This document shows, piece by piece, positions 1 through 12,612 of a DNA stretch of 64,000 bases. Position 1 is the first letter of the stretch. Each line of letters begins with the position of its first letter. The notes below the pieces were generated by a model, which worked only from the letters and a program-made list of their open reading frames with translations, was not told the DNA's origin and ran no database searches. The translations under genes and the position numbers were made by a program. Source of the DNA: Panaeolus papilionaceus (taxonomy: Eukaryota > Basidiomycota > Agaricomycetes > Agaricales); NCBI GenBank assembly GCA_015501605.1, contig JADNRZ010000008.1, forward strand, positions 496,001-560,000, in the 5' to 3' direction.

Positions 1-217
1 AAGGGTACAGAAGGGTGTGCGTCAGAATTATGTGTTTTGCGTTCGGATCTTTGTGGCAACGTGGGCTCGATGCGCGAGAGTCCACGCTCCAATCCACGAT
101 ATGAATTGTGCCCCCCTTCTGATATCGAAGTCACCGAGTCAAGATCGCAGTCTATTTCCTCGCGATCGCGCTGATACAGCATTGGGTCATAGTGTGGCTC
201 GTCCTGGGAGTTGTACG

Positions 218-3200
218 TCAGAAAATAAATGAACCAAGAGATTTGTTCAAAAGGGGTACCTCGTTGACTCCATTAAACATAACACCATGCATTATATCTT
301 TGTCTGCTGGAATCTCTTTACCTTTTCGAGGACCATCTTCCGAGTCGATGGCACGGGTCAAAACTGACTGACTGTTGCTGAAGTTTGAGCTTTTGTAGAT
401 CCGTCGCAGTAATCGAAGAGTGCTCTTGTAAACCATTGGTGTTTGAAGGGTCGAATACAAGGCAGGATTGGTATAACGCGACTCAAGCTTATGCCCCATG
501 ATATCAGCCTCTTCTGAATGGATATAGGCCCTTGTGCTTTCCGTGTGCCGAGGAACATAGTATTGAAAGTCGTTCGCAAAACGCCTATTCAAATAGAGTT
601 TGAATAGCAGCAACGCTGGAAAAGGCGGGATGCTGGCGAGAAACTGCAGGGATTTGAATTGTGCTTGAAATCCAATTGCTGCAGATGTCATAATTAGATA
701 CCAAGTACGCTTCTCGCCACAAAGGAAAGACTCACTCAAAATCATGACAACTTGCATGCACCCTGCTGAGAACAACAAGCGGTTGATGACCACATTCCAT
801 AGTCTCTACAAATGGAAATCAGTGTACAATTTGGGCCGGATCGAATAGAACCTACTCCTCCTGTTTCAACTCTTGTAACAAACACGTACATCAATTGGTA
901 TTTGTATATCCACGAGCAGAGCCAAAACACGATAGCTGCGGCCAATGCGATCAAGGGGGCCAGAGGAGAAAAGAGAAGGCCAACGGCAGCCATGAAAAGC
1001 TTCATTTGACAGATTTAGCAATTGCTGATGAGGGTTTTCATCAAGAATATGCGTACAAGGTTACAACTGTAAACCGATCATAAGTAATGATAGAGAAATG
1101 AGGAGCCGAGTCACTTACTAATGAACTGCGAAGGGGAATATAGGCGGTTTTGTGTCTTCCTTAATTTCTCGAGCTGTGCGACCGTGTATGCTTATGGGAC
1201 ACTGTCTAGACCTCGAAAGCGACAGACAAATGTATATGGAGCTTACCAAGATTTGAGCGAAACCCATACAAGGGTAAAAATTTGTGCAAGGTCAAAAATT
1301 GTCAGAAATCCCCGAAGTCTGCAGTTATATGTGTAAATGAAGGTAATCTTCTATCTACCATATTGGCAGTCTTACGGGAACCATTTCAGCCAAAAAGACG
1401 CTTGATCGACATATGTTCTGGTGACTCTTTGGGGCAGCCCTATACATGTTTTAAGTGACGGAATCGCTAGATATTTGTGAAGGGCTTACTATCAATGTTA
1501 CCAAGGACGACCGCCAGGGATACTCCCTCCTGTTGAACCGCAATGATGATCTCAAGGACAGCGTCTGAAGATACGATTATCGATGAATTCAGCGATGTTC
1601 ATAATTGGAGACACGTGCTTACTAAAAATTACACCCAAGACGGAGAAGATTAGGAGTTGACTTGCAACCAAAAATCCGAAGTATCTCGCGACTACAACCC
1701 TATCCAGTTGAGAGTGACTGGGTGAGCCCATGAATTTTGACAGGCTTCTCATGAGACCAGGAAGGATACTTCCGTACAATGCTGCTATTGCAGGAGGCAG
1801 CACCCCAGATACTATTGAATACGTGGTTGGAGAAGCCTGAACCCACTTCGAGAGGAATGGGATATAACCAGACGCTGCGATCTGAGTAGACAAGTTAGAC
1901 GACATATAAACTGTAAACAACTAGACCTACAGCGTCCAGGTTGGCTAACGAGGCAATTGGCAGCATAGGTACCAAACTCAAGGCAGACAGAAGGATGAGA
2001 ATCATAAACCCTATAAATCTCCGAAAACGTAGCCTGCCTTTTGAGTGACGGACATTATCCCAGAACTGTACAGAATATTAGAATATATCATATCTGAGAA
2101 TTACTTCAAGGGGACTCACTATGTCGCTGGGATGAGGGGCCAGCTTTATGGAGATGCCTTTTGGGTGTTGCCCTTGTAGGTCTCTTGCGACTTCGTGCGC
2201 ATGTGGAATAGAAGCCATAGATACAAAACCATAATTTTCAGGGCTGTTTCTGTCTATCTGCGCGCGGTATTGCTCGACCATTGCTTCTGTATGTCGCATT
2301 TTGGCGCTGTAATGAACGTTTTGAGATCAAAGGGAAATGTAAAGCGGAACTAAACACACATGTGGTAAGCAATTGCATCCTGTTTTTCTCCGCCGATCCC
2401 ACCAAAGCCTCCAGTGCGGATCATGGGTCTTTCTCCCCCTTTGTTTTCGAATCTAAGAAGTATTTCCTCCAACTCCTCGACGGCTTCATTATGTTGTGCG
2501 ACTAGTTTAGGCAGAGAGCCAGCATGCCGAGCGATATGGACACTATTGACAGGATGCTTGAGTTGCAAGGAGGACATGATCTTGTATAAGCCCTCGTCGG
2601 ATCTTCGCCTAGGAGGAATGTTGGTGACATGCAGCGTCCTCGCGTAAAAGGATTGCTGGTATTCCTGGGTCCTAAACCAATCGCAACGGAGGTGATACAT
2701 AGTTTTCCAATGGTGGTGAACCATGATCATAAGGAAAGCTGTAATGATGTAAACCGCAACAATGTGTGCGTATAACCAAACACCATGAATATCTCGGATG
2801 GTCATCGCGCTTAGCAAATCGTATTGAGGAGACTTGTTGGTCACTGTGTTGATAAAGTTTATTGGAATCAGTCCGGCGCACACGACAATAGCTATCCAGG
2901 TAAAGAGCCAGCGCAAGAGATGTAGAAACCGGAGGAAAGCGAGGGAGTCGAGTCCTATTCTGTAAAAAAGTTCGGGTTCGTGAGTGTGTAGCAGGGGGGG
3001 AATCCAACCGCAAAAGGAAGACGAGATCTTTGGAGGACTCTTCGTTGGTGCATGGTAGGTAACTTTGGGTTGATAGACGATCTGGGTTTTTGTAAACAAT
3101 CTGAATATCGCTTGCCGAACCTCTGACCTTATTCTTTGGGCGTAAAATGTTAAATGTAATAAGTGTGATCAACTATAGAATATACGCGGAGTGGTTAATC

Positions 3201-3366
3201 TTGTCTGTCAATGTTGAATAAGGACAAGATAACTCTTGAGGCTCACCGATAAACCTGTCATGAGACCAACTTGGGTAACAACCGCTTTGGGTTCCAAACT
3301 GTTTGTTGCATTGAGCAACTGCTGAATATCCTGAGCATCTAGGCGACGGTTGAGTTGGAAGACCAT
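218..3366 (-). CDS. CSC1/OSCA-like mechanosensitive/osmosensitive cation channel (DUF221, RSN1 7TM family)
   Basis: Fourteen exons join into an open frame of about 818 residues: 3366-3247, 3172-3128, 3081-2360, 2306-2120, 2065-1931, 1881-1623, 1564-1490, 1439-1376, 1318-1247, 1211-1119, 1066-1057, 999-856, 805-736 and 678-218. All phases close. The N-terminus (MVFQLNRRLDAQ) leads into a first membrane helix and then FNILRPKNK, the signature before the cytosolic segment in this family. WIPPLLHTHEPELFYRIGLD follows. The RNA-binding-like loop contains VEQYRAQIDRNSPENYGFV and HPKGISIKLAPHPSDI. The conserved 7TM core shows SGVLPPAIAAL, YVDQASFWLKWF and LLFSPLAPLIALAAA. Family members are plasma-membrane, stress-gated calcium-permeable channels; that role here is inferred from the family. 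The start at 3366 is the first ATG in frame with the family N-terminus. The last ~110 residues, after the core, are hydrophilic. Confidence 0.93.
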
Positions 3367-5685
3367 GATCTCTGAAGTTGGGGTCAAAAAGGGTCAATGG
3401 CCAAGAACCATTTCGTGAACTTAAAGGCTCAGGTATCTGGCAATGGGAAAGCAGAAGCAAAGAAGACTGAGTCGGTCTTAAGGGAAAATAGATTGAACAC
3501 CATATCACTCAATTGGGTAATGTTTTGCTGCGAACAAAGCTGTTCTCAGCGCCCGAGTCAAGCGAAGTGCACCATATTTGGTTGCCTGTCATTCTACCCT
3601 GTTTGGGCTGTTCTTGCTTCATTCCCAGAAGCAACGACTTCAACTCACCTAGTTTAAATGTTAGAGCTTGTCAATAATCTGAAGACCATATAAATACTGC
3701 TTAGATAGACTTCTTGACTGCAAACTTCATATTAAATTTAAGAAATTCAGTCAACGTTGAAGAATCCGTCCACCTAAATGGGGACATCGTCAACTCACGT
3801 GATGATGCAAACACAAACGCTGAGCGTCAACGGGAACTTGGCGTTAACTGGTTTCCAAGCTCTCTTAGCTCTGTCCATGCTGATCATGACCTTTGACTTG
3901 CGAATGACTCCTGCTTGGACCTGCTTCAACAGCCGGGTAGTCTTTCTATTTTCATAGTCCTTCTAGTGACTGCTTTAAATCAGCAGGTTCTCTGATTTCG
4001 CTTCCATGCATCGATAGGGAGAAGCGTTGATTGGCACGTTCTTGCCTCGAATGGTGGTCATTCTCTGCCACTCTCAGGCTTATTGACGGATAATAGAGGA
4101 CCACTACTTGCATGAACCGTGTGACTCGTAATTTTCATTGTTGCCCTTGAGCGCTTGAGCCTCTGCTCATCGATGGTGCTTGTGCCCCCACCATGTCGAT
4201 TGAACAATTAGGTATATGACCCGCTGTGTGCTCCATCTGCCTGAGCCTCATAACATGATAGCCTTATGACCTCCTCCTTATCCTCAACCTCTTATTATTA
4301 CTTACGCCCTCAATGGCCGAGCAGCGAAACATGTCTTGTTATCATCTTCGTTCTCGTCGAGACCCAACTCTACCATTGGAACTGAACATCATTGGTGCCG
4401 AAGGACACACCCATATAACTTCTCTTCTTCCACCCAACCGTTGGACGTATGTATACCTCGACAAAGGAGCTACTAAGCAACAACTTAAGTCATGGATCAA
4501 AGTCTGTAGTCAAGCTCATACACGTTTGAAGTGCTCACTAGTAACCCCCACCTTCTAAACCCAGTCATACAATATCCAGGTTTCTCATCTTTCGACCTGT
4601 GCTACGAAGACAGATATAATCCACTCTATTCTGAGAGCCGTGAGATAGAATAAGTACCGAGGTAGGTTGAACGTTGCTTTAAATGCCATGTGGATGCTGA
4701 TTAGTTTAGATTTCAAAGCAATTAAAATGAACTCAAAAAATGCTACAAGAACACCACTCCCAGGGATAGTGCACCCAGACCCGGAAGGCTGTTCTACTCC
4801 CCCTCCACCAAAATTAACAATTAAAATTAGAAGTAACAGAAGTGACGGCGATGGTCAGACAGGCATGGCCCCACCAAGCGCCCCTTTAATTAACGGCCCA
4901 GCCATTGGTAATGGAAATTCAAACTCGGTCAACGGATACCTTCGTCCCCCCCTCCCTCTTCAACAATCCCTTTCTCAGTCCAGCGCCGCCTCAGCAAGGG
5001 CCAGTGTTTTCGCTATTACTCACTCTGAGGACGAGGATGTCAGTCTCACCACTTGGTTTAATTATCCCGCTTTGCCTTCTCCCACTTGATTATCGATATC
5101 ATGTTGCTGGACGGGTCGGCACCTGGCGTGTTGTTTAACCCATCAATAATAAAGACCAAGCTTCTTTCCTAAGTCCCTGTTGTAAGAGCCTCATTGTAGT
5201 GTATGATCTTAAGCTTAAACCAAGAGTCATTCAAGCCTTGGGCTGACGCGGACTGACGGGGAACCTCGGGTAACATAGTCTACTACGCGACCAGAGAAGC
5301 ATTCATTTTAACCACCGCCTAGATAGTGAAAACATGCACATACTTGATGAAATGTACCGTCATATTTGCTTTCTTGTTGGGCTTGGTTGTTCATCAATGG
5401 GTGTTCGATGGGTTGCGGTTCGGTATGACTGAATACCGGAATGATGCCACAATGTGACCCATCGATCAGGTTTGGACAGCAGACACAGTGATCGCGGGGT
5501 TTTGACACATCCAACTCTTCTCTGCTCGTTATCAGAAACGTGTGGTACAGCACTTTCTTGTTTCTTGCGACCATCAAGTATCACATTTCAACGGCCCTGT
5601 ATCCACGATAGTCTCACCGTGGGACTCATTAGGGCTGATTGACCAATTCGAATCGACCTGGAACAACGTATAAGGTGACCGCGAG
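3367..5685. other. Spacer between CSC1-like and Asi-like genes
   Basis: This 2.3 kb stretch separates two divergently transcribed genes. It must hold both 5' regions. No homologous coding sequence is recognised apart from one proline/serine-rich ORF listed separately at 4727-5089. A second short ORF at 4313-4558 (81 codons) has no recognisable domain. Confidence 0.5.
4727..5089 (+). CDS. Possible small Pro/Ser/Asn-rich hypothetical protein
   Basis: An ATG at 4727 opens 120 codons. The frame itself extends upstream to 4667. The product is rich in Pro, Ser and Asn (for example CSTPPPPKLTIKI) and ends with an acidic SEDEDVS patch. Its composition looks more like a disordered region of a real protein than random sequence. 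No conserved domain, intron or start context supports it, so it could be an exon of an unmodelled gene or chance. Confidence 0.25.
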   Translation: MNSKNATRTPLPGIVHPDPEGCSTPPPPKLTIKIRSNRSDGDGQTGMAPPSAPLINGPAIGNGNSNSVNGYLRPPLPLQQSLSQSSAASARASVFAITHSEDEDVSLTTWFNYPALPSPT

Positions 5686-8600
5686 ATGGCCACAGTTGGC
5701 GTCGTGGCAGATGTTGCTCCTGAACCCCATCTTGCTGGACTACCCACCACCATAACCAGTTACAATATTACCCTGAACCTGACGTCTATCCTTTCTTTCA
5801 TTCCAGGCTCAAGCTTGTTTGCCAGATTCAGAAAGGGTATGATACATCAACAAACCGTTTTTGGAGCCAGTATGAATGGCGGGGATTCTATATCTCAAGC
5901 ATCGGAAAGTTTGACATCATTGGGGGACTGGACGACGGCGTCAATATCCAGCATGCTTGAAGATGTCAGTACTGGTGCAGAGTCACCACAAACGACTGCC
6001 GCAATAAACCAGGCCGCCCAAGTTCCCAGTCCATGGGGATTCTTCACTTCGGGATATATGATTGGGTTGTTCATTATGGTGTGTCATATTCTAACATGCG
6101 AGGCCCTGTTCCGGCTGACGGGGCTTAGGCTGTCCTCCTGCACAGGATGCAGAATATCGTATTGCCATCACGACAGCCGTTACATCGTCAAAGACCATCC
6201 AGCCGCTCCTCACCGCCCTCGGCGACGTCCTTTTATCAAAGGTTCATTCCTCGTCGACTCTACAATGTCATCCTTCCATTAGATTTTTCCAAGACCTCGA
6301 CACGGCTGGTGCTTCATCTACCCTCCATTTATGCTCTGTCCAAAATGCTCCTCGTTTGGCTGCTGCTTGTATTGCAAACCTGTGAAGTACTTCCTCTAGG
6401 ACCCAAAATTCACAGAGTGTTGAGCACAAACAACCCTTGGTCTGCACTGCTTTTAGGTCCTTTGGTCTCAGGTGTTGAATGGCTAGAGCGTTGGTTTATA
6501 CAGAAGGACATGGTCCAAATCTGTTGGTCAACCTTCTGCGCAGTTTGTGCAGCGTTTCTGGTTGAAGGCTTTATCAAGGCTTTGAATGGCATAGGAAGTG
6601 GCTTTCCAATTGGCACAGTTAATCCTAACACCTCCCCTTTCAACCTGGTGAGTAGACACCAACTTCAGTCGCTTTCACAAACTGATCCCAAAATAGATCG
6701 GCTATGCGTTTTTGCTGCACGTCTATTCTTCACCGTTATCGCATTCCTTCAATCCAGGTGAAGGTCTCCCTTCTAGGCCCGACAAGCATACCATTATCTC
6801 GATTACTATCCCGCTGCTACAACAAACTATTTTCCATGTTCTCTCCGTCTCGAAACGTTTATCCACCCACCGGCTCCTTCCTACCGCCTTAACTTCTTTC
6901 CTATCACTGGTTCACTTTCACGGGACCATCTTCAAGATATTTTCAACGAAAACAGCTGATTTCCTGCCGCATTCCAGGATGACCCCCTCTCACACGACTG
7001 CACCCCCTTTCAAGGCCCAGCCCTTGACGTCATTCAGTCGAGCCTCTTCTGCATCCGCTGCTGGGAAGATAGCAAGTACGGTCATTGCAACAGCTGCGTC
7101 GGCCGCCAGTCCAAGCGTGGCCCCAGTGGCAGTCAAGGTCTCGTCCATGAGTAGTTCACCTTTCAACATGCCTAGCTATCCCTTGCTCAACCTCATTCCG
7201 AACGTGTTCGAGACCTTTCTAATCGGGACAATCCTTTTGACGGTTGTTCTGAATATAATTGTTCAACTTCTTGTTCGCGGACGCGTAGAACGTGTTTTTA
7301 GTGGTCTCAATGCGGGTTCCGTGGCAGATGAGGACGCAACAGGTAAGCCATTCTAGATCTGATCCTCCAAATGATATACAGACGTTCTTGTTAAAACAGA
7401 AGAACACTCTTCAAACCGGACGCTATGGTCGAAGTTTCGATCTTTCATCTTGTCTCTGCCGCTGCACGAAGACTTTGGGGTTCTTCTCCTTCGGTTGGGT
7501 ACCGCGAGTTTGGAAGCGACTGGTCTTAGAGGCTGGGGAAACGAAGTGGCACCAATACGCATGCCTATCGGTCACATGCGTCGGCTACATACTGCAGCAA
7601 GGCTGTACGAAAGGCAAGAAAGGACAAACCCTGGATATGGCATTGTAAGAATGGGACGCGTTGCTGTTGGAGATGTGCAGCCTGGATATCGATACGAAAG
7701 CGCGAACGAGAACACTCGGAAGATTACAGCAGTACCACAAATTAGATTCGGGGAAGAAGGACAGATTATCAGATCAAGGCAGCAAGGAAGCTCGAGTGTT
7801 GCACCTCCCTATTTATCAGCGTTTGAATCAGGTAGCCTGACACGAAGACTTCCTGTCCAAACGACCGGATTCTCCAACGAAGTTCGGACGATTGAAGTTG
7901 GTGCCGACGGCAGTGGTAATCAGTCTTCGGAGTATGATTCTGAGGCGTATGACGATTCTGGAGGACAGGCAAGAAGAACAGCTATGAGGGCTAGTCGTAG
8001 CGCAAGACAGGCGACGCGAAGGGCTGGTGGTCCTTGGCGTAGGTGGTTAAGGGCGCTGTGGCCGTTTGTGAGGGCATTGTGGGGTGTAATGAGAGGTTTG
8101 ATGCGGTGGTTTGTCTTTACCTTGCTAGAGAGGGCGAGACGGGCTGGGAGAGGAAATGCTGATCAAACGAGCCATGGTGCACTGGTCGTATCGCCTGGAG
8201 TGGACGCCGGACATCGCGAAGATACCAACAAGAGGCCCTCGGGCAGGTCGAGAAGTCTTGGGGCATGGGGAGCACAGTTAGATATGATGGACGAAGAAAT
8301 GAGGGAAGTGATGAAGAATGTTGCTGAGAGAGAGGTTTATTTAAAGTTTTTGCGGGGTGAAGATATTAGCGACGACGAAGAATACCGTGAGGATGAGGAC
8401 CTAGAAGGAGATGAGGATGAGGATGAGGAGACTGGAAATGAGGAGGGAGACGAGATAGAGGAGGAGACAGGAGAGGAAGAGGCGTTTCGCCTCTTCACAG
8501 ATATTCTTCGTCATGGGACCGATAAACCACCGAGGGATGGGTCTGTTTCTCTAGAGTCCCCACTAAACACACCATCGTCTCACACCAGACCTTCCTCACA

Positions 8601-9158
8601 CGTACCTCAAAACTCTGTCTCTAATGGGGAGCTTGTGCTCGCCCACCTGATGCACGGCCACAGTCCACCAAACCAATTACAACTCTCAAGCCCTGGTCCA
8701 CTGACAAGGAAGCGGTGGAACACCCTTGTTGACACTAATTTAGGTGGACGCAATCCACGAGCATCAGAGGTCACATCACGATCACAAAATCATCAGTTCG
8801 ACGATATGTTTGAGAGCATAGAGGAAACCGACGAGCCGTTGGATCTTGGACACCCAAGTGTTGTTGCACGAAGTCAATGTGTCATCTGCATGGGTTCTGC
8901 TCGGGATATTATTTGTTGGCCTTGTCGGTGAGTACTCAAGCACCAGTTCCTCGTTCTCAGTGCTGACTAGATGCATGCTAGGTGCCTGGCTATGTGTGAC
9001 CAATGTCGAGAATCTTTGGCCACTCGGAGCTCGTCTGCTAAGCACCATTGCCCATGTTGTCGACAACCGTAAGTGGAAATGCCTGCAAGTTCCTGACGTG
9101 GTACTAATCCAGATGTTGCTTTAGTGTCGAGGGTTACTCTCGCATTTATATTCCTTAA
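5686..9158 (+). CDS. Multi-pass membrane protein with C-terminal Asi-type RING finger (putative inner-nuclear-membrane E3 ubiquitin ligase)
   Basis: Six exons (5686-6078, 6129-6647, 6697-7342, 7382-8927, 8982-9068, 9125-9158) give about 1,074 residues with closed phases. The N-terminal half has several hydrophobic segments, near GYMIGLFIMAVLLHRM, KMLLVWLLLVL, FCAVCAAFLVEGF, GYAFLLHVY and FLIGTILLTVVLNIIVQLL. A basic and then strongly acidic cytosolic/nucleoplasmic region follows, with an Asp/Glu run around residues 849-885. The C-terminus is a C3HC4 RING: CVICMG, CWPCRCLAMCDQCR and HCPCCRQP, ending in VEGYSRIYIP. This RING type and the end motif match yeast Asi1/Asi3, which mark misplaced membrane proteins in the inner nuclear membrane for degradation. 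Location and substrates here are inferred. Two introns interrupt the RING, and the third intron is only 39 nt. Confidence 0.88.
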
Positions 9159-12100
9159 ACCCTGCCACATGCTATTGTTTTACTCAGCGGTTTCTGTTTC
9201 GGTAGAGCAACTACAAATCATTTTCCTATATGTATTCTCATCCATGGACATTCATCATCAGTATTCACCTCCCGGAACTTAGGAACTCATACCTTCCTCG
9301 AAACCCTTTACTTGTTATTGCTGTTTTATCTTCATTATTGTAGCCGGTGTACTGTAAACGGTGCTTTGTATTCTTAGTGTTCTGACCTTCAAGATTTGTT
9401 AATTTATGTCGGCCTTTGAAAAATTAAGGAGGCTGAACTGAATAGGGTCAGCCGATTTAATCGTTCTTACACAGTATCACGACGATTGCTTTGAGAATAT
9501 GTTGGCACCGTCGAGCAGAAAACCACTCACGCACTGGCACTACGCTGAGTCCTCCTCATGATCAACTCCACTGGTAAACCGGAGTCTAATCGTAACTGTT
9601 GCCATATTCGCTGCGAAATCATCGCCGTTTTTGCGAGTCCACCCTCGATCGCATTACGGACCTCAAGCCTAGCAGCATGTAACTGCGTCTACAATCACAT
9701 ATGCGAATTAAGCGCGCACAACGGTGGTCGAATGTCAAGTGATGCTAGCGCAGACGTCGCTTCGGTCGAATTCCCGGAAGTAGGGTGTTCTGGTGCAAGT
9801 ATACTCGATCGACCTATCAAAATAAGCACGCTACATGCACCCCCATGTACTATGGGTCGCATAGAACTTTCTTTCGAATTATCCGATATTAAGTATGACA
9901 TGGGCTGACTGACACCTTTGTCAAATTGTTTGAAGTGCGTCCGTCACTAATTTAACTTTGCTTCGGCGCTGAATGACTCTCGGGTTCCCGAGTACGTCCT
10001 TAATTATTTACCAGGTGCTCTTTAGGGGCCACAGTGTGAAAACGGATGGATGGTGATTCTAAGAGCATTGTGCTATATGATTGATAGAACACAGGCAAAG
10101 GCCTGAGCAACGTTTTACAGTTCATCAGCAAGCAGAAGGCGGTGACGGAGATAACATAACCATTCCTTTCAGACTTAACTTCAGACACTGTGTATCTGAA
10201 TTACAGACCCAAGCGAAATACCTCACCTCAGACGCGACGCGGGCAAAGAAATTGATGCATCAAATTGATAAGTAAACAGTGGCTATGGCTAATAGTGTAG
10301 TTACCTTGATAACCCCGGGCCCGGGATAGCATATCACCCTCGAACGTGAGGAATTGCACAGTACCGTCGGTACGCCGGATGGCCCACAACCGACGTCGGC
10401 GATGATGCTTCACCAAACAGGATGCTCATCATGCCGTACTGAACTAATCGTCGTATGAATTCCGGGCAAAATAGCCTTCGTTCTAGAGCCAGAGTCATAT
10501 GATCTGCTACGATGATGCTGAATGTTCTGGAAAGTCCTTGAAGTCTTTTTTTGACTCAAGTTTCAAACGGCCACGATCCAGTTGACGTCGTGGGTGTCTG
10601 TCTAACTTCGGACCCCAATCCAAGTCCTGGGTTTCTGTCTGGCAAAGCTTCAGGACTGGGCGCTTATGCCTTGAACGAGCGCCGACGAACCCATGTTTCT
10701 GACCTTCGGACCAGTGTATGTACAACATTGTATTATGGGACCAAATTATACTTCTTTTATCTTCCAGTCTCCTCGAACGAATCGAAAAGCATATTGTTGG
10801 ACATGATGAACTGTAGGCCTCATTAGGGTCTAACTCTCGTTGATGAAGGAGCAGAGACATATCCAGTGGTGACTCGGAGCTGAATGATTTCTTTAATCAA
10901 ATCTTCAAGCCCGATGGTCTCCATCATCGGCAACGACATCATCCTTGGTGGAAGCTGACTTTGAGGTACATTTTCAAGGGAAGTCGAAAATGCTAAGCAT
11001 GTCTGCTAGACTTGGCAACATTGTGTTCGTACGTCACGCGCGTCAAGACGAGCAGGCGACACTACAACAACTTCTGCATGGGCGCTACCCTCGGCATGTT
11101 CGGGGACAGCTTCGCTCCAATCGAGTTTATACCTCCGGCTCGCTGATTCAGGGTGTCACCAAAGGAAGAATCAACTCAACAACAACATGTGCGTATTTGA
11201 AACAGTCCATTGTGGTCGGTCGTCCTATATTCATCAATTCTAGAGGACTCTCATTGTTTTGGGGTCGTACTCAGCAGAATCTTATATCCAATATCCAACC
11301 TTACTGTCCATCTCAATGGGAACCGTGATAAGCGCACTCCCTCGGTTGTGGGTGACTTCGGGGGCATCAAGCTAAAACGTAGACTTCACCTTGATCCTAG
11401 CACACCAGGTCGCCGTTCGATGACATCCATTAACTACCCATCACAAACGCGTTCCCACCGATGTGCTATAAGCATCCAAAACATGTCTCCATACTTCAGA
11501 GGGCAGAATTGCAGCTCAGATTGCCAATCTAATAACATCCATCAGTATCAATCAAAAGAGAACAACATGGTAAGTTTATAAGGCCCAAGGTCGAAATTAG
11601 GTTCCGTTTTGCAGTGAATGCATTGCAAGAAGCAGTATTCATAGAGTGAATTGGAGTTGACCGAGAGTAAATTGGAATTGCGTACACACGATCATGCGGC
11701 TGCCAGTGATGTCGATGAACATCAACTCTCCTGTCTTTCACGATCGACATCTCCGGCTTTCCGTTTTCCCAACGATATGACAGTGTGTGTTGCATTGCCT
11801 AAGAGAGATGCAAGAGTGGCCCAGTGGATGAATTATTTCTTGTAAAGGTACAGATAATTTGCTCATAAACTTGGTTGTGAGTAATATAATAGAGTGATGA
11901 TTATGGCCACCCTGAACTGATGCGAATGATTTCGCCTCGTCATCCGCTTCGAATTGCAGATTTCTCCGTGGGCATTGGCGGTGCTGCCCTTAAATATCAA
12001 AAAGATGGCACGTCAAAAGATCCCGTTTCATCTAGAGCGTGTGTATGTCCAGGTTGCCCTTACATACTTGGCTGTATGCCAGTGCTTGTTAACTAGCGAC

Positions 12101-12612
12101 AGCACAGTGTGTTGATTGGGCTTTTACTTCAACTCTAATACCTATATCAGAGTTGACCTTTTTCATTTACTCTTTTCCTTTGGTTATTTCTTTGACTTTT
12201 AGGGTGACGTGGAGTTCAGGGTGAATTATTTGAATCGGTTCAGTATCATAGGTGAGTAAGAAATTTCATATGGTCTCAAGCAGGAGTTTGACAAGGGTGA
12301 TTATCATCCAGTATTTCAAGAGCTTCAATATAAACGGAAGACTCGTTTCGACCAAGACAGTCACTCACTTGAGAAATATAAGAAGAGTGTCGTGCTGGTC
12401 CTAGTCAGCAAATTAACTGGTGTGTGCCTATCCACGATGCTCACTGTTATTCCCTTCAAAGGGCTCATCGTTGAAGTATATTCTGGCTACAGCATACCCA
12501 TAATCTTACAGCAGGGGTCAGACCCGCGCTTTCAGCTTATCGCTGCCACACCTACATATCACATTGGGTGAACATAATTCTAGAGTCTCTATCCCATCTC
12601 AGGGATCACAAG
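9159..12612. other. 3.4 kb spacer with decayed coding-like stretches
   Basis: No intact gene is recognised. The first few hundred bases should be the 3' UTR of the RING gene. Between about 10550 and 11330 the plus strand reads like protein in short bursts, with an intron-like GTATGT...TTCCAG at 10719-10768, but stops break every frame. Fragments such as ELNDFFNQIFKPDG and FCMGATLGMFGDSFAPIEF are in different frames. A 12-bp palindrome of CCC and GGG blocks lies at 10314-10325. Confidence 0.4.

Noticed and set aside
10314..10325. 12-bp palindrome of alternating CCC/GGG
   Set aside because: Isolated in decayed sequence; no evidence for a binding site or element end.
10507..10860. 117-codon minus-strand ORF
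   Set aside because: No domain; the plus strand of the same stretch shows better coding-like traces.
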